Origin: Clostridium beijerinckii HUN142
Lineage (GTDB): Bacteria; Bacillota; Clostridia; Clostridiales; Clostridiaceae
NCBI RefSeq assembly: GCF_000621745.1
Contig: NZ_JHXK01000013.1
Location: 1 to 64,000, forward strand
Reading direction: 5' to 3'
Length of the DNA stretch: 64,000 nt
Positions 43,732 to 52,644 of this stretch are shown in pieces (position 1 is the first letter of the stretch; the number at the start of each line of letters is the position of its first letter). Under the pieces are notes generated by a model. It was not told the DNA's origin and ran no database searches. It saw nothing but the letters and a program-made list of their open reading frames with translations. Position numbers and translations under genes: made by a program.

Positions 43732-43823
43732 TATTGTTAAGGAATAAAGTTTATCATTAAAATTTTAGCAATACAGAAAATATATATTATAAGTATATAG
43801 TGGTTTAATATATATTTCTGAGT

Positions 43824-44762
43824 TTAAGTTAACAATAACATATAAATAGGAATGACAATTAGGCTGAAAATAGTTGTTATTATTGTATTTATTGTTGCAT
43901 ATTCGTAATCTGCATTATAACGTTTAGATACTATTGCTGTATTAGTCATAACTGGCATTGCTGCTTGGATAACAAACACTTCTTTCATAAGTAAAGGAGT
44001 ATTTGCAAAATTGCATAATAATAAAATTAATATTGGGGAAATGATAAACCTTCCTAAAATTATTGCTAGCATGTCCCAACTAAATTTAAATTCTTTGAAA
44101 TTAACAGAGTGAATTGTTATCCCTATAAACAACATAGCTAATGGTGTTGTTAAATTACCGAAATATTTGCAAGTGTCCAGAACAAATTTTGGAAGATGAA
44201 TATCAAGCAATATAAGCAAAACGGCAAACGTAAAACTTAACAGCGGGGGTGACATAATCCGTTTTATTGTATCAAAGGAGATGATATTGGCATTGGTAGA
44301 ATCTCCATCTCTACTAATTTCATATACACCGAGTGTCCAAAAAAAAGTAGTATTTGCTATGTAGTATAATAACACATTCGGGATGCTTTTTTCACCGAAT
44401 AAAGCCATATTCACTGGAAGGCCAATAAATATAGAATTGGATACAAAAAACATTGATCTAAAGGTACCAATTCGTTTCTTTTCTACTTTAATAGCTTTAG
44501 AAATAATTACGGCAATTATATAACCGATTGCCATGGAGGTAAATGGAGCGAATAATCCACCACCAAGATTTAACAGTTTATCTTTATCAAAGCTTTCTGC
44601 AAATTGTGAAATCATGAGGCAGGGGATAGCGAGATTGCATACTAGTCTTGAAAAAAGCTTCGAAGTTTTTTCATCAAACCAGCCTTTATGAGATAAAAAG
44701 AATCCAGTAGAAATCATAAGAACTATACTGAATACACTTCCTAATGCATTAAAAATAACCAT
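43824..44762 (-). CDS. AEC (auxin efflux carrier) family transporter
   Basis: 312 residues with ten predicted helices in two repeats of five. SMVLMISTGFFLSHKGWFDEKTSKLFSRLVCNLAIPCLMISQF-type N-terminus and LAMLFIGITIHSVNFKEF in the middle are typical. Bacterial AEC proteins carry malate, malonate or similar acids. Ribosome site AGGAG is 5-8 bases from the ATG. A GntR-family regulator gene lies 65 bases upstream on the same strand, so the two probably form an operon. Confidence 0.9.
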   Translation of the reverse strand: MVIFNALGSVFSIVLMISTGFFLSHKGWFDEKTSKLFSRLVCNLAIPCLMISQFAESFDKDKLLNLGGGLFAPFTSMAIGYIIAVIISKAIKVEKKRIGTFRSMFFVSNSIFIGLPVNMALFGEKSIPNVLLYYIANTTFFWTLGVYEISRDGDSTNANIISFDTIKRIMSPPLLSFTFAVLLILLDIHLPKFVLDTCKYFGNLTTPLAMLFIGITIHSVNFKEFKFSWDMLAIILGRFIISPILILLLCNFANTPLLMKEVFVIQAAMPVMTNTAIVSKRYNADYEYATINTIITTIFSLIVIPIYMLLLT

Positions 44763-44827
44763 TATAAATTCTCCTTTAATATATATTTAAATTAATTGAA
44801 TTAAAGAATAATGGATTACACTTTGGC

Positions 44828-45508
44828 TTATACAATGAAATCCACTGATAAGATATTTTTCAAATGTTTTAAATCATTGCCTATATGGTTATACATAGCT
44901 TTATATGCTTTTTCTTCATCTCTTTGTTTAATGCAATGAAATATCTCAAGATGATGATTGAAAATATCCATATTACGCTCAGGTTCATAAATATCTATAG
45001 ATCTATAAAAGTAAGTAAGTGAACTCAAATCTTTACTCAATTTTTTTAGATGATTATTTTGGCTGAAATCTAAGATTAAATCATGAAATTTAGTATTGAG
45101 TTCAATAATATTTTTAGTAAGTGTATCATCAAAGTTATCTATATTTTTTTTGATTTCTAATAATATTTTTTCAATTTTATCTAATTCTTTGTTAGATGCT
45201 TTAAGAGTAGTTAACTTTGCAGCTTGAGATTCTAAAGCTTGGCGACATTCATAAATATTTTCGATGTCTTCTTTGGTTGGCTTATAAATTGTAATTTTTG
45301 ATTTATCTCCAATAACAAGTAGTCCGTCTTTTTCCAAAGAACGTATGGCTTCTCTTACTGGACTTCTGCTTATTTGAAATTCGCTGGCAAGTTTAGATTC
45401 ATAGATTCTATCTCCGGGTTTCAGAATGCCATTAAATATCATAGCTTTTATCGAAGTGTAAGCTTGATCATAGTAAGAAGGGGCTTTTTCAATTTTATAT
45501 TTTTCCAT
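44828..45508 (-). CDS. GntR-family regulator, FCD type
   Basis: 226 residues. DNA-binding part: GILKPGDRIYESKLASEFQISRSPVREAIRSLEKDGLLVI. FCD ligand-binding part: ECRQALESQAAKLTTLKA, LNTKFHDLILDFSQNNHLKKLSKDL, FNHHLEIFHCIKQRDEEKAYKAM, with the expected Asp/His metal positions. Likely senses an organic acid moved by the adjacent AEC carrier. An inverted repeat at 45560-45572 upstream is a probable autoregulatory operator. Confidence 0.92.
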   Translation of the reverse strand: MEKYKIEKAPSYYDQAYTSIKAMIFNGILKPGDRIYESKLASEFQISRSPVREAIRSLEKDGLLVIGDKSKITIYKPTKEDIENIYECRQALESQAAKLTTLKASNKELDKIEKILLEIKKNIDNFDDTLTKNIIELNTKFHDLILDFSQNNHLKKLSKDLSSLTYFYRSIDIYEPERNMDIFNHHLEIFHCIKQRDEEKAYKAMYNHIGNDLKHLKNILSVDFIV

Positions 45509-45559
45509 TATTATATCCTCCTACAGGTTTTGTTAAAGTGACTAATTAATTTCAATATT

Positions 45560-45572
45560 TATACAATGTATA
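45560..45572. promoter_or_regulatory. TATACA-A-TGTATA inverted repeat, likely GntR operator
   Basis: Perfect 6-1-6 palindrome 52 bases upstream of the GntR start codon; FCD regulators commonly bind TNGTnnnACNA-like palindromes, which this resembles. Confidence 0.6.
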
Positions 45573-45643
45573 CTGTCGACAAATTAATTTTAGTATAATC
45601 TATAAATACCAAATAATCAATATGAGTGAAATCAAATTGTATA

Positions 45644-45683
45644 AATAAAAAACCTGGTGAATTAAATTTATAATCTACCAGGC
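45644..45683 (-). terminator. Terminator of small hydrophobic protein gene
   Basis: Minus strand CCTGGT/ACCAGG stem with 19-base loop, then TTTTTTATTTAT. Confidence 0.8.
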
Positions 45684-45711
45684 AAGATAACTATATTACA
45701 TCACATTTTAT

Positions 45712-45897
45712 TTATCTTCTTCTATGGTGTTTTTTATGTTCAACTAAATCTATAGCTCCAAGAACTACGTGAGCTGCACCGAATCCAACGACTCCAGCAG
45801 CGATAACTGGTGCTACCTCTATTGCTACCATAGCTGCACCTACACCTGTTACAACTGTACCTAATGCAGTTGGTATTGCTCCTTCTCGAATTCTCAT
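45712..45897 (-). CDS. Small Gly/Ala-rich membrane protein
   Basis: 61 residues. Two hydrophobic stretches rich in Gly, Ala and Val (ALGTVVTGVGAAMVAIEVAPVIAAGVVGFGAAHVVLGAID) could make a helical hairpin; the tail EHKKHHRRR is strongly basic and His-rich. Strong ribosome site AAAGGAGGG, terminator downstream. The GxxxG-type pattern recalls small glycine-zipper membrane proteins and some class II bacteriocins, but no leader, processing or immunity gene is visible. Function unknown. Confidence 0.7.
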   Translation of the reverse strand: MRIREGAIPTALGTVVTGVGAAMVAIEVAPVIAAGVVGFGAAHVVLGAIDLVEHKKHHRRR

Positions 45898-46046
45898 ATT
45901 TATCCCTCCTTTAAACTAGTAGAGCTTATTAATAATATTCTTATAAATCTAAGAGTTATTATTTACATTAATAACTTTCCACTTTAAAAGTTTTTTATGC
46001 TAAGTAATGATTTGTAAAAAATATTAAATTATATCTTTTATAAAAT

Positions 46047-46199
46047 TTACTTACCTTCATTTTGTTTATCATATGCTATGAGGCATACTGGAGGATTATG
46101 GTGTTCATTTATTCTTTTTTCTATTTGTCTTATGAAATATATATCTTCTGTGGATAAATCACTGAATTCATTATCAAATTTATTGCTATCACTACTCAT
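46047..46199 (-). CDS. 50-residue unknown protein
   Basis: Reads MSSDSNKFDNEFSDLST... EGK-stop, with ribosome site AAAGGAGTG 5 bases upstream. Acidic N-terminus, helical middle (STEDIYFIRQIEKRINEHH) and a PPVCLIAYD segment. Same strand as the 61-residue protein 150 bases downstream, so the two could be co-transcribed. The family is not recognised. Confidence 0.6.
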   Translation of the reverse strand: MSSDSNKFDNEFSDLSTEDIYFIRQIEKRINEHHNPPVCLIAYDKQNEGK

Positions 46200-46359
46200 A
46201 CTATCACTCCTTTCATAAGTATAGTATGGATATCTAGAAAGATTTTAATCTGAAAATAATAATGTAATAAGCTTTTTATTACATGTATTACATCAGTGTA
46301 TATATTTTTTCAGCATGGCAAAGATAATTTTAATAGATTATAAAAGGAGTGTTGTTTAT

Positions 46360-48402
46360 ATGTTATCTACAATAAAAACCAACAATTTAATAAATGAAAA
46401 ATCTCCTTATTTACTGCAGCATGCGAACAATCCGATAAACTGGTACTCATGGAGTGATGAAGCATTTGCAAAAGCTAAAGAGGAAGATAAGCCTATTTTT
46501 CTATCAATTGGTTATTCAACTTGTCATTGGTGTCATGTGATGGCTCATGAATCATTTGAAGATGAAGAAATTGCAGAAATTATGAATAATAATTTTATTG
46601 CAATTAAAGTGGACAGAGAGGAAAGGCCGGATATCGATAGTGTTTATATGACAGTCTGCCAAGCCTTAACTGGTCATGGAGGTTGGCCGCTTACAGTGAT
46701 AATGACTCCAGATCAAAAACCATTTTTTGCAGGTACTTATTTTCCCAAAAAAGCTAAGTATAATATGCCAGGACTTATAGATATTTTAAATTCAATAAAT
46801 AAGCAATGGAAGGATAATAAGGATAAGCTTATATCATCTGGTGATAGTATTTTATCAGAACTTGGTGGCTATTTTGATGGTAAAACAAGCAAAATGAAGT
46901 TGACATCTAAGACATTAAAAAATGGATATAATCAAATTTCACACGCTTTTGAGGAAAAGTATGGAGGCTTTGGTGATGCACCTAAATTTCCGACGCCTCA
47001 TATAATAATGTTTTTGCTTAGATATTATAAATCTCATAAAGAAATTAAAGCTTTAGAAATGGCTGAAAAAACTTTGATTTCTATGTATAGAGGTGGAATA
47101 TTTGATCATATAGGTTTTGGCTTTTCAAGATACTCTACTGATAGTAAATGGTTAGTACCACATTTTGAAAAGATGCTTTATGATAATGCTTTATTGGTTA
47201 TTGCGTATTTAGAGGGATACGAGGTTACAAAAAATGAGATTTACAAAGAGGTAGCAACAAAAGTGCTTGAATATGTATTTAGAGAACTTACTAGTAAAGA
47301 TGGTGGATTTTACTGTGCGGAGGATGCAGATAGTGAAGGTGAAGAGGGAAAATATTATGTGTTTGAACCTTTAGAAATTTTAAATGTTTTGGGAGAAGAG
47401 GACGGTACATATTTTAATGATTATTTTGACATATCCATTGAAGGAAACTTTGAGGGCAAGAGTATTCTAAATTTGATAAAAAACAAAAACTTTCATAAGT
47501 CAGATAATAGTATAAAGTCACTCAGTGAACAAATACTTCAATATAGAAGTGATAGAACAGAATTACATAAAGATGATAAAATACTAACTTCATGGAATGG
47601 ACTTATGATAGCTGCACTTGGAAAAGCCTATAAAGTTATTGAGGATGAAAGATACTTCGAATATGCTAAGAAAGCAGTAGAGTTTATTTTCAATAACTTG
47701 GTTGATGAAAATAAAAGGCTTCTTGCAAGGTATAGAGATAATGATTCACGTCATAAAGCTTACTTGGATGACTACGCGTTTCTTTGTTTTGGCCTTATAG
47801 AGCTTTATGAAAGCAGTTATGATGTTGAATTCTTGAATAAAGCGATTGAAGTGAACAAGGATATGATTAATTTATTTTGGGATAATGAAAAAAGTGGATT
47901 TTTCCTTTATGGCGAAGATAGTGAAAAATTAATAGCTAGGCCTAAGGAACTTTTTGATGGAGCTATGCCCTCAGGTAATTCTGTTGCAGCGTATAATTTA
48001 ATAAAGCTTGCAAGACTTACTGGAGATTTAAGTCTGGAAGAAATTGCAGAGAAGCAATTCAATTTTATTTGCGGATCAGTATTTAATGAAGAGATAAATC
48101 ATTCATTCTTTTTAATGGCAGCATCATTTGCGTTAGATGAATCACAAGAGTTAGTATGTGTTATTAATGATAAAGGTGAAGAAGAAAAAGTTAAAGATTT
48201 ATTAAGTGAAAGGGCTATTTTTAATTTAACGACACTAATTAAGAATGATGAAAATAGAAATAAAATAGAAGATCTAGTACCATTTATTAAGGAATATGAT
48301 CTTATAAATGAAAAATCTACATATTATTTATGTAAAGGAAAATCATGTATGGCTCCAGTAAATGATATTGATGAATTAAGAAAAATGTTATCTAAATTAT
48401 AA
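46360..48402 (+). CDS. YyaL-like thioredoxin-domain protein (DUF255)
   Basis: 680 residues from ATG 46360, 11 bases after AAAAGGAG; upstream in-frame ATG at 46315 lacks a site. Residues ~1-165 are the DUF255 thioredoxin-like domain, [25 protein letters not shown] and the CHWC redox pair in [22 protein letters not shown]; the rest is an (alpha/alpha)6 barrel akin to N-acylglucosamine 2-epimerases ([22 protein letters not shown]). The family is widespread (human SPATA20) and without settled biochemical function. Monocistronic, divergent from the 50-residue protein. Confidence 0.93.
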   Translation: MLSTIKTNNLINEKSPYLLQHANNPINWYSWSDEAFAKAKEEDKPIFLSIGYSTCHWCHVMAHESFEDEEIAEIMNNNFIAIKVDREERPDIDSVYMTVCQALTGHGGWPLTVIMTPDQKPFFAGTYFPKKAKYNMPGLIDILNSINKQWKDNKDKLISSGDSILSELGGYFDGKTSKMKLTSKTLKNGYNQISHAFEEKYGGFGDAPKFPTPHIIMFLLRYYKSHKEIKALEMAEKTLISMYRGGIFDHIGFGFSRYSTDSKWLVPHFEKMLYDNALLVIAYLEGYEVTKNEIYKEVATKVLEYVFRELTSKDGGFYCAEDADSEGEEGKYYVFEPLEILNVLGEEDGTYFNDYFDISIEGNFEGKSILNLIKNKNFHKSDNSIKSLSEQILQYRSDRTELHKDDKILTSWNGLMIAALGKAYKVIEDERYFEYAKKAVEFIFNNLVDENKRLLARYRDNDSRHKAYLDDYAFLCFGLIELYESSYDVEFLNKAIEVNKDMINLFWDNEKSGFFLYGEDSEKLIARPKELFDGAMPSGNSVAAYNLIKLARLTGDLSLEEIAEKQFNFICGSVFNEEINHSFFLMAASFALDESQELVCVINDKGEEEKVKDLLSERAIFNLTTLIKNDENRNKIEDLVPFIKEYDLINEKSTYYLCKGKSCMAPVNDIDELRKMLSKL

Positions 48403-48537
48403 GATAGTAAATAGGAAGTATTTAAACGAAGTCTTTTCTAATATATAGATTCTAGTTAAACATGTTTTTGAGGATATATGTAATATGTTTGGAAGTTATA
48501 TACTACTTAATTAAATTTCAATATTTGCATCATTTAG

Positions 48538-48705
48538 TTTAATGTCTATTTTAGTCATCCTCTTACTAAAATAGACATTCCTAAAGGGTGTGCTGAATGC
48601 AGATTTTTAAGTTTATGTAATGGCGGAGCAAAATGTATATCATATGGTATATATGGTGATTATAATTGTGGAGATTATGGATGTATGTTAAAAAGAACTG
48701 AATAA
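48538..48705 (+). pseudogene. Radical SAM/SPASM C-terminal remnant
   Basis: An open run without start codon reads FSHPLTKIDIPKGCAECRFLS... and ends MLKRTE-stop. The spacing of seven cysteines (CAEC, SLCNGGAKC, NCGDYGC) is that of a SPASM auxiliary iron-sulfur domain. No radical SAM core is present upstream; a TAG at 48535 closes the frame. It is the decayed tail of a peptide-modifying radical SAM enzyme. Confidence 0.75.
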
Positions 48706-48783
48706 TTAATCTAAAATTAAGATTTATTTAAGTTGTTATAAGACCGAGTTTTAGTATAATAATTCCAAGGAGAGGATAAGTTT

Positions 48784-49509
48784 ATGATAAATATAAGCAA
48801 TATAACAAAAAGTTATAATGGAAATTATAATGCGGTGAGCAATTTAAATTTGGAAATCAAGGATGGAGAAATATATGGATTATTAGGGCCTAATGGGGCT
48901 GGAAAAACAACAACTATTAAAATGATAACTGGAATAATAGCGCCCACATCAGGAAAAATTGAAATTAACGGAATTGATATTAGTAAAGAGCCAGTTAGAG
49001 CAAAAGAGCAATTTGGTTATGTCCCAGATAGCCCGGATATGTTTTTAAGATTAAGTGGAATGGAATATTTAAATTTCATGGCCGATGTTTATGGAGTTTC
49101 AAAGGAAGAAAGATTGTTAAGGGTAAAAGAAATATCAAAGAGATTCGAAATGGACTTGGCATTAGGAGATAAGATATATTCATATTCTCATGGTATGAGA
49201 CAAAAGATAGTTCTTATGGGAGTTTTGATTCATAAGCCAAAAGTTTGGATATTAGATGAACCAATGACAGGGTTAGATCCAAAATCAGCATTTACATTAA
49301 AAGAAATGATGAGAGAACATGCTGATGAAGGAAATACCGTGATTTTTTCTACACATGTGTTGGAAGTTGCAGAGAAAGTCTGCGATAAAGTCGCGATTAT
49401 TAATAAAGGTCAATTAATATTTAATGGAACACTAAGCAATATGAGAAAAGAGTTTAAAGAAAATGAATCCTTAGAAGAGATGTTTTTGGAGATGATTCAA
49501 GATGAATAG
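48784..49509 (+). CDS. ABC transporter ATP-binding protein
   Basis: 241 residues. Walker A GPNGAGKTT, signature YSHGMRQK, Walker B VWILDEPMTGLDP and the switch His in STHVLEVAE. The short C-terminal region fits exporters of the ABC-2 type. It overlaps the permease gene by 8 bases, so the two make one transporter. Ribosome site AAGGAGAGG precedes the ATG. Substrate unknown. Confidence 0.95.
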   Translation: MINISNITKSYNGNYNAVSNLNLEIKDGEIYGLLGPNGAGKTTTIKMITGIIAPTSGKIEINGIDISKEPVRAKEQFGYVPDSPDMFLRLSGMEYLNFMADVYGVSKEERLLRVKEISKRFEMDLALGDKIYSYSHGMRQKIVLMGVLIHKPKVWILDEPMTGLDPKSAFTLKEMMREHADEGNTVIFSTHVLEVAEKVCDKVAIINKGQLIFNGTLSNMRKEFKENESLEEMFLEMIQDE

Positions 49510-51139
49510 GCTTAAGATAATAACAAAATATTTTATAAGAAATGCATTTGAGGAAATGTTTGCTAGTGGTAAAAAAATTACGCCTGTGTTCGCAGTAATT
49601 CTAATGATATTTGTTGTGGTTATGCTCTCTATGCCTTTCACAGTAATGATAGGTGAAGGTTACGGACCACTTCATGCTATGAGGCAGGAAGGAATATTAT
49701 TATCAATAATATTGTCAATTGGGGAGAGTGTTTCTTTCATCTTTGGAATGTATACAATAATAAATATCCTATACTTTTCAAATGATATTGAAGTTATATT
49801 GCCACTTCCTTTTAAAAGCAGTGAAATAGTATTTGGAAAGTTCATGGCAGTGTTAATTAATATGTATGTGTATACATCAATGTTAATTTTGCCACTTATA
49901 GTATATGGAATTGTGTCAAAGGCAAGCTTTGTATATTATTTATATGGAATTATAGTGTTATTAATAACTCCTATTATACCGATGGTATTGGCATCATTAA
50001 TATGCATGATTCTTATGAGGTTTACTAGCTTATCTAAGCATAAAGATGCATTTAGAGTATTTACAGGGTGTGCATCACTAATATTGATAGTAGGATTCAA
50101 TCTTTTTACATCAAGTTCTGGAAGAAGTACAAATTCACAGCAAATGATTCAAAGATTTTCAGATGGAAATAACAGCGCGATAAGTACACTAAATGATATT
50201 TTCATAACAAGTAGATTTTCTTCGAATGGGCTATTATATAATAATGATATTAGAGGTTTGCTTAATATACTTATGTCTTTATGTCTAAGTTTAATAGTTT
50301 TCATAATATATTATTATATAGGAGGAAAGTTATATTTAAAGGGAGTAATAGGGATTTCTGAAACTTATAGCAAGAGGGAAAATATATTAGAAAACGGTAA
50401 GGCAGATAAAATAATAAAAGAAAATTCAAAATTAAAAGCATTAATTATAAGAGATGTTAAAATCTTATTCAGAACTCCTCAATTCTTTATTAATTGCATA
50501 GCGATGATGTTTTACATGCCGGCAGTAATGGGTGTTGCATTTTTTTCTGGTGGTAAACTATCAGAGTATAGGTATTTATTAAATAGTAGTCCCAAATGGA
50601 ATGCGATTACCATAGCAATTGCATTTGTAGGTGGAACGGTATGTATAATGTCAGGTGGAGCAGGTGCAAGTGCACTTTCAAGAGAAGGTAAAGATTTTAT
50701 TGTATCGAAGTATATTCCAGTAGAATATAAAACTCAGCTATACTCTAAGATTCTTTCATCATTATTTATAAATGAATTTGGGATGGTTATAGTTGTCTTA
50801 GGACTCTTGCTAGTAAACGTAAGTCCTATCATAATATTGCTCGGAACAATATCTTCATTTGGATCAATACTTATGATAACTTTATTGGGATTATATATAG
50901 ACTTTAGATCACCAAAATTGGAATGGGAAAATGAAAAGGCAATGTTTAAAAACAATTATATACCTCTGTTAATTATGCTTATTATATTTATATTGGGAGC
51001 TGGATTAGTGGCAGTTGCCATAATTTTGAGGAATTATTTGGTTATACTTGGAATTTGTATTATTATTTCGCTTGTTGGAAGTAGTCTTTTATATAAAGGC
51101 TTATTAAGGAATGCTTATAAAATATATAATGAAGAATAG
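49502..51139 (+). CDS. ABC-2-type transporter permease
   Basis: 545 residues with about twelve membrane segments in two halves separated by a soluble stretch (about residues 290-325). DIEVILPLPFKSSEIVFGKFMAVLINMY near residue 95 and SGGAGASALSREGKDFIVSKYIPVEYKTQLYSKILSS in the second half are typical of large two-part clostridial ABC exporter permeases. Partner of the overlapping ATPase gene. Ends in a strong terminator. Confidence 0.9.
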   Translation: MNRLKIITKYFIRNAFEEMFASGKKITPVFAVILMIFVVVMLSMPFTVMIGEGYGPLHAMRQEGILLSIILSIGESVSFIFGMYTIINILYFSNDIEVILPLPFKSSEIVFGKFMAVLINMYVYTSMLILPLIVYGIVSKASFVYYLYGIIVLLITPIIPMVLASLICMILMRFTSLSKHKDAFRVFTGCASLILIVGFNLFTSSSGRSTNSQQMIQRFSDGNNSAISTLNDIFITSRFSSNGLLYNNDIRGLLNILMSLCLSLIVFIIYYYIGGKLYLKGVIGISETYSKRENILENGKADKIIKENSKLKALIIRDVKILFRTPQFFINCIAMMFYMPAVMGVAFFSGGKLSEYRYLLNSSPKWNAITIAIAFVGGTVCIMSGGAGASALSREGKDFIVSKYIPVEYKTQLYSKILSSLFINEFGMVIVVLGLLLVNVSPIIILLGTISSFGSILMITLLGLYIDFRSPKLEWENEKAMFKNNYIPLLIMLIIFILGAGLVAVAIILRNYLVILGICIIISLVGSSLLYKGLLRNAYKIYNEE

Positions 51140-51152
51140 TCAGAATAAGATA

Positions 51153-51200
51153 AAAATGCATTACAAAAATTTGTTTTTCGATTTTGTAATGCATTTTTTA
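51153..51200 (+). terminator. Terminator of ABC operon
   Basis: 15-bp stem AAATGCATTACAAAA and complement, 14-base loop, T-run. Confidence 0.9.
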
Positions 51201-51330
51201 TTAAAGCAAATTGGTAATAAGGAAATGAAATGACTGTATGAGAGAAAAATTATAATAAATTGCGGATGTTATAAATAGTTATATTAAGCAATAGCAGCCA
51301 CTTATAACGACATTTTGAATTAAAGTTAAT

Positions 51331-51359
51331 TTGACACTAACTTAGTGTAATGATATAAT
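51331..51359 (+). promoter_or_regulatory. thiS promoter
   Basis: TTGACA (51331-51336), 17-base spacer, TATAAT (51354-51359): exact consensus. Transcription should start near 51366, immediately before the leader hairpin. Confidence 0.85.
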
Positions 51360-51374
51360 TATTTACAGAGTGTG

Positions 51375-51430
51375 AAGGTCACACGAAGGGGTACACCACC
51401 TTGGGTGTATTTTTTCGTGTGGCCTTTTTT
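51375..51430 (+). terminator. Leader hairpin / attenuator upstream of thiS
   Basis: Outer stem AAGGTCACACGAA / TTCGTGTGGCCTT (one G-T pair), inner TACACC/GGTGTA, then TTTTTT. It starts about ten bases after the predicted transcription start, so without antitermination the transcript would end at about 65 bases. It lacks the conserved elements of the TPP riboswitch. Confidence 0.7.
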
Positions 51431-51460
51431 AGTTATATTAAATATTTAAGAGGTGATTAA

Positions 51461-51658
51461 ATGGTAAAAGTGAATGGAAAAGAGGCAGATAATGCAACCG
51501 GATTATCGTTAGAGGACTTTCTTATCAGTGAAGGATATTTAATAGATAAGATTGTAGTTGAGCTAAATGGTGAGATAATGCCAAAATCCCAATATAAGCA
51601 GACAAATATTAAAGATGGTGATTCTTTAGAAGTAATTAGCTTTGTCGGAGGCGGCTGA
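51461..51658 (+). CDS. thiS: Sulfur carrier protein ThiS
   Basis: 65 residues, ubiquitin-like fold, ending in Gly-Gly-Gly (ISFVGGG), whose terminus becomes a thiocarboxylate that donates sulfur to the thiazole ring. VNGKEADNATGLSLEDFLISEGY and VVELNGEIMPKSQY are family segments. Ribosome site AGAGGTG is 8 bases before the ATG. The adenylating enzyme ThiF, often next to thiS in clostridia, is not encoded in this window. Confidence 0.92.
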   Translation: MVKVNGKEADNATGLSLEDFLISEGYLIDKIVVELNGEIMPKSQYKQTNIKDGDSLEVISFVGGG

Positions 51659-51863
51659 TGCATTAATAAATTCAGAAGTATCACTAATGTATATTATCAA
51701 CAATAAAAATAATAATTTTACTGCAAGATCTAGATTAGAAAAGGACAAGCTTTTAAATTAAGTTATTTATTTAATAATTTGGTTATACATATTAATTTAT
51801 TTTAGTAATCGAATTTTATATACTGCTAGTTCTTGCTGAAAAATGCTAAAGGAGAGTATTGGA

Positions 51864-52634
51864 ATGAAAAAAGATGTATTAACACTTGGAGGACATGAAT
51901 TCTCATCACGATTCATACTAGGTTCTGGAAAATATAATTTGAATTTAATTAAGGCTGCGGTCGATAATGCAGGCGCACAGATGATTACTTTGGCATTAAG
52001 ACGCGCTAATACAAACGGAGGTGAAAATATTTTGGATTTTATTCCAGAAGGTGTTACATTGCTTCCAAATACATCTGGGGCAAGAAATGCGGAAGAAGCA
52101 GTTAGAATTGCAAGACTTGCAAGAGCAATGAATTGTGGTGATTTTGTAAAAGTTGAAATAATTCATGACTCAAAATATTTGCTTCCAGATAATTATGAGA
52201 CTATTAAAGCAACTGAGATTCTTGCTAAAGAAGGTTTTATAGTAATGCCGTATATGCATGCAGATTTAAATGTGGCTCGTGATCTAGTTAATGCTGGAGC
52301 AGCATGTATTATGCCTCTTGCATCACCGATTGGATCTAATAAAGGTTTAGCTACAAAAGAATTTATAAAAATATTAGTAGATGAAATAGATCTTCCAATT
52401 ATTGTGGATGCAGGGATTGGAAGACCATCTCAAGCTTGTGAAGCTATGGAAATGGGAGTAGCAGCTGTTATGGCTAATACTGCAATTGCCACAGCTGGTG
52501 ATATTCCAGCTATGGCAGGAGCATTTAAACAAGCAATTGAAGCAGGACGTGCAGCATATCTTTCAGGACTAGGTAGAGTTCTAGATAAAGGTGCTTCTGC
52601 GTCTTCACCATTAACTGGATTTTTAGAAGATTAG
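51864..52634 (+). CDS. thiG: Thiazole synthase ThiG
   Basis: 256 residues from ATG 51864, 9 bases after AAAGGAG; the ATG at 51843 lies before the site. [31 protein letters not shown], the Schiff-base Lys in FVKVEII, and [21 protein letters not shown] are hallmarks. It joins deoxyxylulose phosphate, dehydroglycine and ThiS-bound sulfur into the thiazole phosphate of thiamine. A 184-base gap follows thiS; thiH is 10 bases downstream. Confidence 0.96.
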   Translation: MKKDVLTLGGHEFSSRFILGSGKYNLNLIKAAVDNAGAQMITLALRRANTNGGENILDFIPEGVTLLPNTSGARNAEEAVRIARLARAMNCGDFVKVEIIHDSKYLLPDNYETIKATEILAKEGFIVMPYMHADLNVARDLVNAGAACIMPLASPIGSNKGLATKEFIKILVDEIDLPIIVDAGIGRPSQACEAMEMGVAAVMANTAIATAGDIPAMAGAFKQAIEAGRAAYLSGLGRVLDKGASASSPLTGFLED

Positions 52635-52644
52635 GAGGCAGACT

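Noticed and set aside
51366..51460. TPP riboswitch upstream of thiS
   Set aside because: The conserved CTGAGA and ACCTGATCTGGATAAT-type elements are absent.
51687..51761. 24-codon frame between thiS and thiG, considered as a thiF remnant
   Set aside because: No resemblance to the ThiF N-terminus (no GxGGLG).
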